A stretch of 7,705 bases of DNA from Actinomycetota bacterium (GTDB lineage Bacteria; Actinomycetota; Humimicrobiia; Humimicrobiales; Humimicrobiaceae). Positions 7,283 through 7,705 of this stretch are shown piece by piece; position 1 is the stretch's first letter; each line of letters begins with the position of its first letter. Made by a program: the position numbers and the translations under genes. The notes beneath the pieces were generated by a model. The model ran no database searches, had not been told where the DNA came from, and saw only the letters and a list, made by a program, of their open reading frames with translations. The stretch spans positions 3,299 through 11,003 of the forward strand of contig PMCC01000023.1 in NCBI GenBank assembly GCA_003155275.1, given 5' to 3'.

Positions 7283-7310
7283 TTGATAATTCTGTGTCTG
7301 TAAATATATT
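7283..7310 (+). promoter_or_regulatory. Candidate promoter of rpoD
   Basis: TTGATA (7283-7288) and TATATT (7305-7310) are 16 bases apart, each with 5/6 matches to the sigma-70 consensus. This is the best pair in the spacer. Transcription would begin near 7317 and give a leader of about 114 nt carrying the hairpin at 7363-7382. Confidence 0.5.
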
Positions 7311-7362
7311 TATAAATAAGCCGGTAAATATTTTTCCGGACAATAAAATAGGGATAAAAAGA

Positions 7363-7382
7363 TACCTTAGTTTTTTAAGGTA
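7363..7382 (+). promoter_or_regulatory. Hairpin in the rpoD leader
   Basis: TACCTTA (7363-7369) and TAAGGTA (7376-7382) form a perfect 7-bp stem with a GTTTTT loop, 48 bases before the rpoD ATG. The T run is in the loop and none follows the stem, so it is not a standard terminator. It could be a leader structure affecting mRNA stability or translation, or it may be incidental. Confidence 0.35.
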
Positions 7383-7418
7383 ATGATTTAAAAGTTATTT
7401 AAATTTTTAATTAAGCAG

Positions 7419-7424
7419 GGTGAT
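7419..7424 (+). promoter_or_regulatory. Shine-Dalgarno site of rpoD
   Basis: GGTGAT, within AGGGTGAT, pairs with the extended anti-SD of 16S rRNA and ends 6 bases before the ATG at 7431. It favours that ATG over the in-frame ATG at 7440. Confidence 0.65.
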
Positions 7425-7430
7425 AGCAGT

Positions 7431-7705
7431 ATGAAAAGAATGTCCGAACTCAGGCTTGAAGAAGTTAAGGACCTGATAAACAAGGGCAAAGAAGAGGGAA
7501 TGCTTACTAGTGAGGAAATAAATGAGACCCTGGCAAATCTTAATATGGGCGCCGACCAGATTGAGAATATTATGGATGTTATTCAGAATCTTGGCATCGA
7601 AGTTGTAAATGAGGAAGACGGGGATATAGACAGCATAACAGAGCAGAAGAAAGAAGAGGACATCCTTAAGAAAAAACTTGATTTCTCAGTTAACTCACCG
7701 ACAAA
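7431..7705 (+). CDS. rpoD: Primary RNA polymerase sigma factor, N-terminal part, cut by window edge
   Basis: The frame is open for 91 codons to the window end. The residues form sigma-70 region 1.1: VKDLINKGKEEGMLTSEEIN, followed by a helix with ADQIENIMDVIQNLGIEVVN and then an acidic/charged linker (EEDGDID, EQKKEED). Region 1.1 occurs in primary (housekeeping) sigma factors and keeps free sigma from binding promoter DNA, so this is RpoD/SigA rather than an alternative sigma. Position directly after dnaG supports this. The start at 7431 is set by GGTGAT; a start at 7440 would lose only MKR. The core-binding and promoter-binding regions 1.2 to 4 lie beyond the edge, so the class is inferred from region 1.1 and context. 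Confidence 0.9.
   Translation, partial: MKRMSELRLEEVKDLINKGKEEGMLTSEEINETLANLNMGADQIENIMDVIQNLGIEVVNEEDGDIDSITEQKKEEDILKKKLDFSVNSPT

Overview
The window is a piece of a bacterial chromosome carrying four co-oriented (+ strand) genes of core metabolism and information processing. They are the 3' part of glyS (glycyl-tRNA synthetase beta subunit), complete ppdK (pyruvate, phosphate dikinase), complete dnaG (primase), and the first ~91 codons of a primary sigma factor (rpoD/sigA type). The two-subunit GlyRS, the PPDK and the dnaG-sigma pair point to a bacterium that is probably anaerobic. The coding DNA is AT-leaning and the intergenic DNA is very AT-rich. Order and content resemble the glyQ-glyS-(ppsR)-(ppdK)-dnaG-rpoD neighbourhood known from Firmicutes and several uncultivated lineages. 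I cannot assign a phylum from this window alone.

Layout: 1-2067 is glyS, open at the left edge. 2068-2254 is an AT-rich spacer with a plausible promoter and a strong AGGAGG ribosome binding site for ppdK. 2255-4903 is ppdK. 4904-5053 is a spacer with a 12-bp-stem hairpin, a short AATTT tandem repeat and a -10-like hexamer placed so that dnaG could be transcribed as a leaderless mRNA. 5054-7219 is dnaG. 7220-7430 is a spacer with a 12-bp tandem duplication, a 13-bp dyad, a good promoter candidate and a leader hairpin. 7431 to the right edge is the start of rpoD. Spacers of 150-211 bp, each with its own candidate signals, suggest separately tunable units rather than one tightly coupled operon.

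The genes act separately: GlyS in translation, PPDK in pyruvate/PEP interconversion with PPi and AMP, DnaG in replication priming and the sigma factor in housekeeping transcription. The dnaG-sigma linkage is a remnant of the classical macromolecular-synthesis arrangement.

I found no mobile element, CRISPR array, RNA gene or undescribed multi-gene system. The most unusual signal is inside the conserved proteins. DnaG carries an ~86-residue Ala/Gly/Ser/Asn-rich insertion directly before its conserved catalytic lysine, and GlyS carries an ~30-residue Ala-rich insertion. Both are clearly more G+C-rich than their surroundings and contain degenerate internal repeats, suggesting low-complexity expansion tolerated within essential genes.
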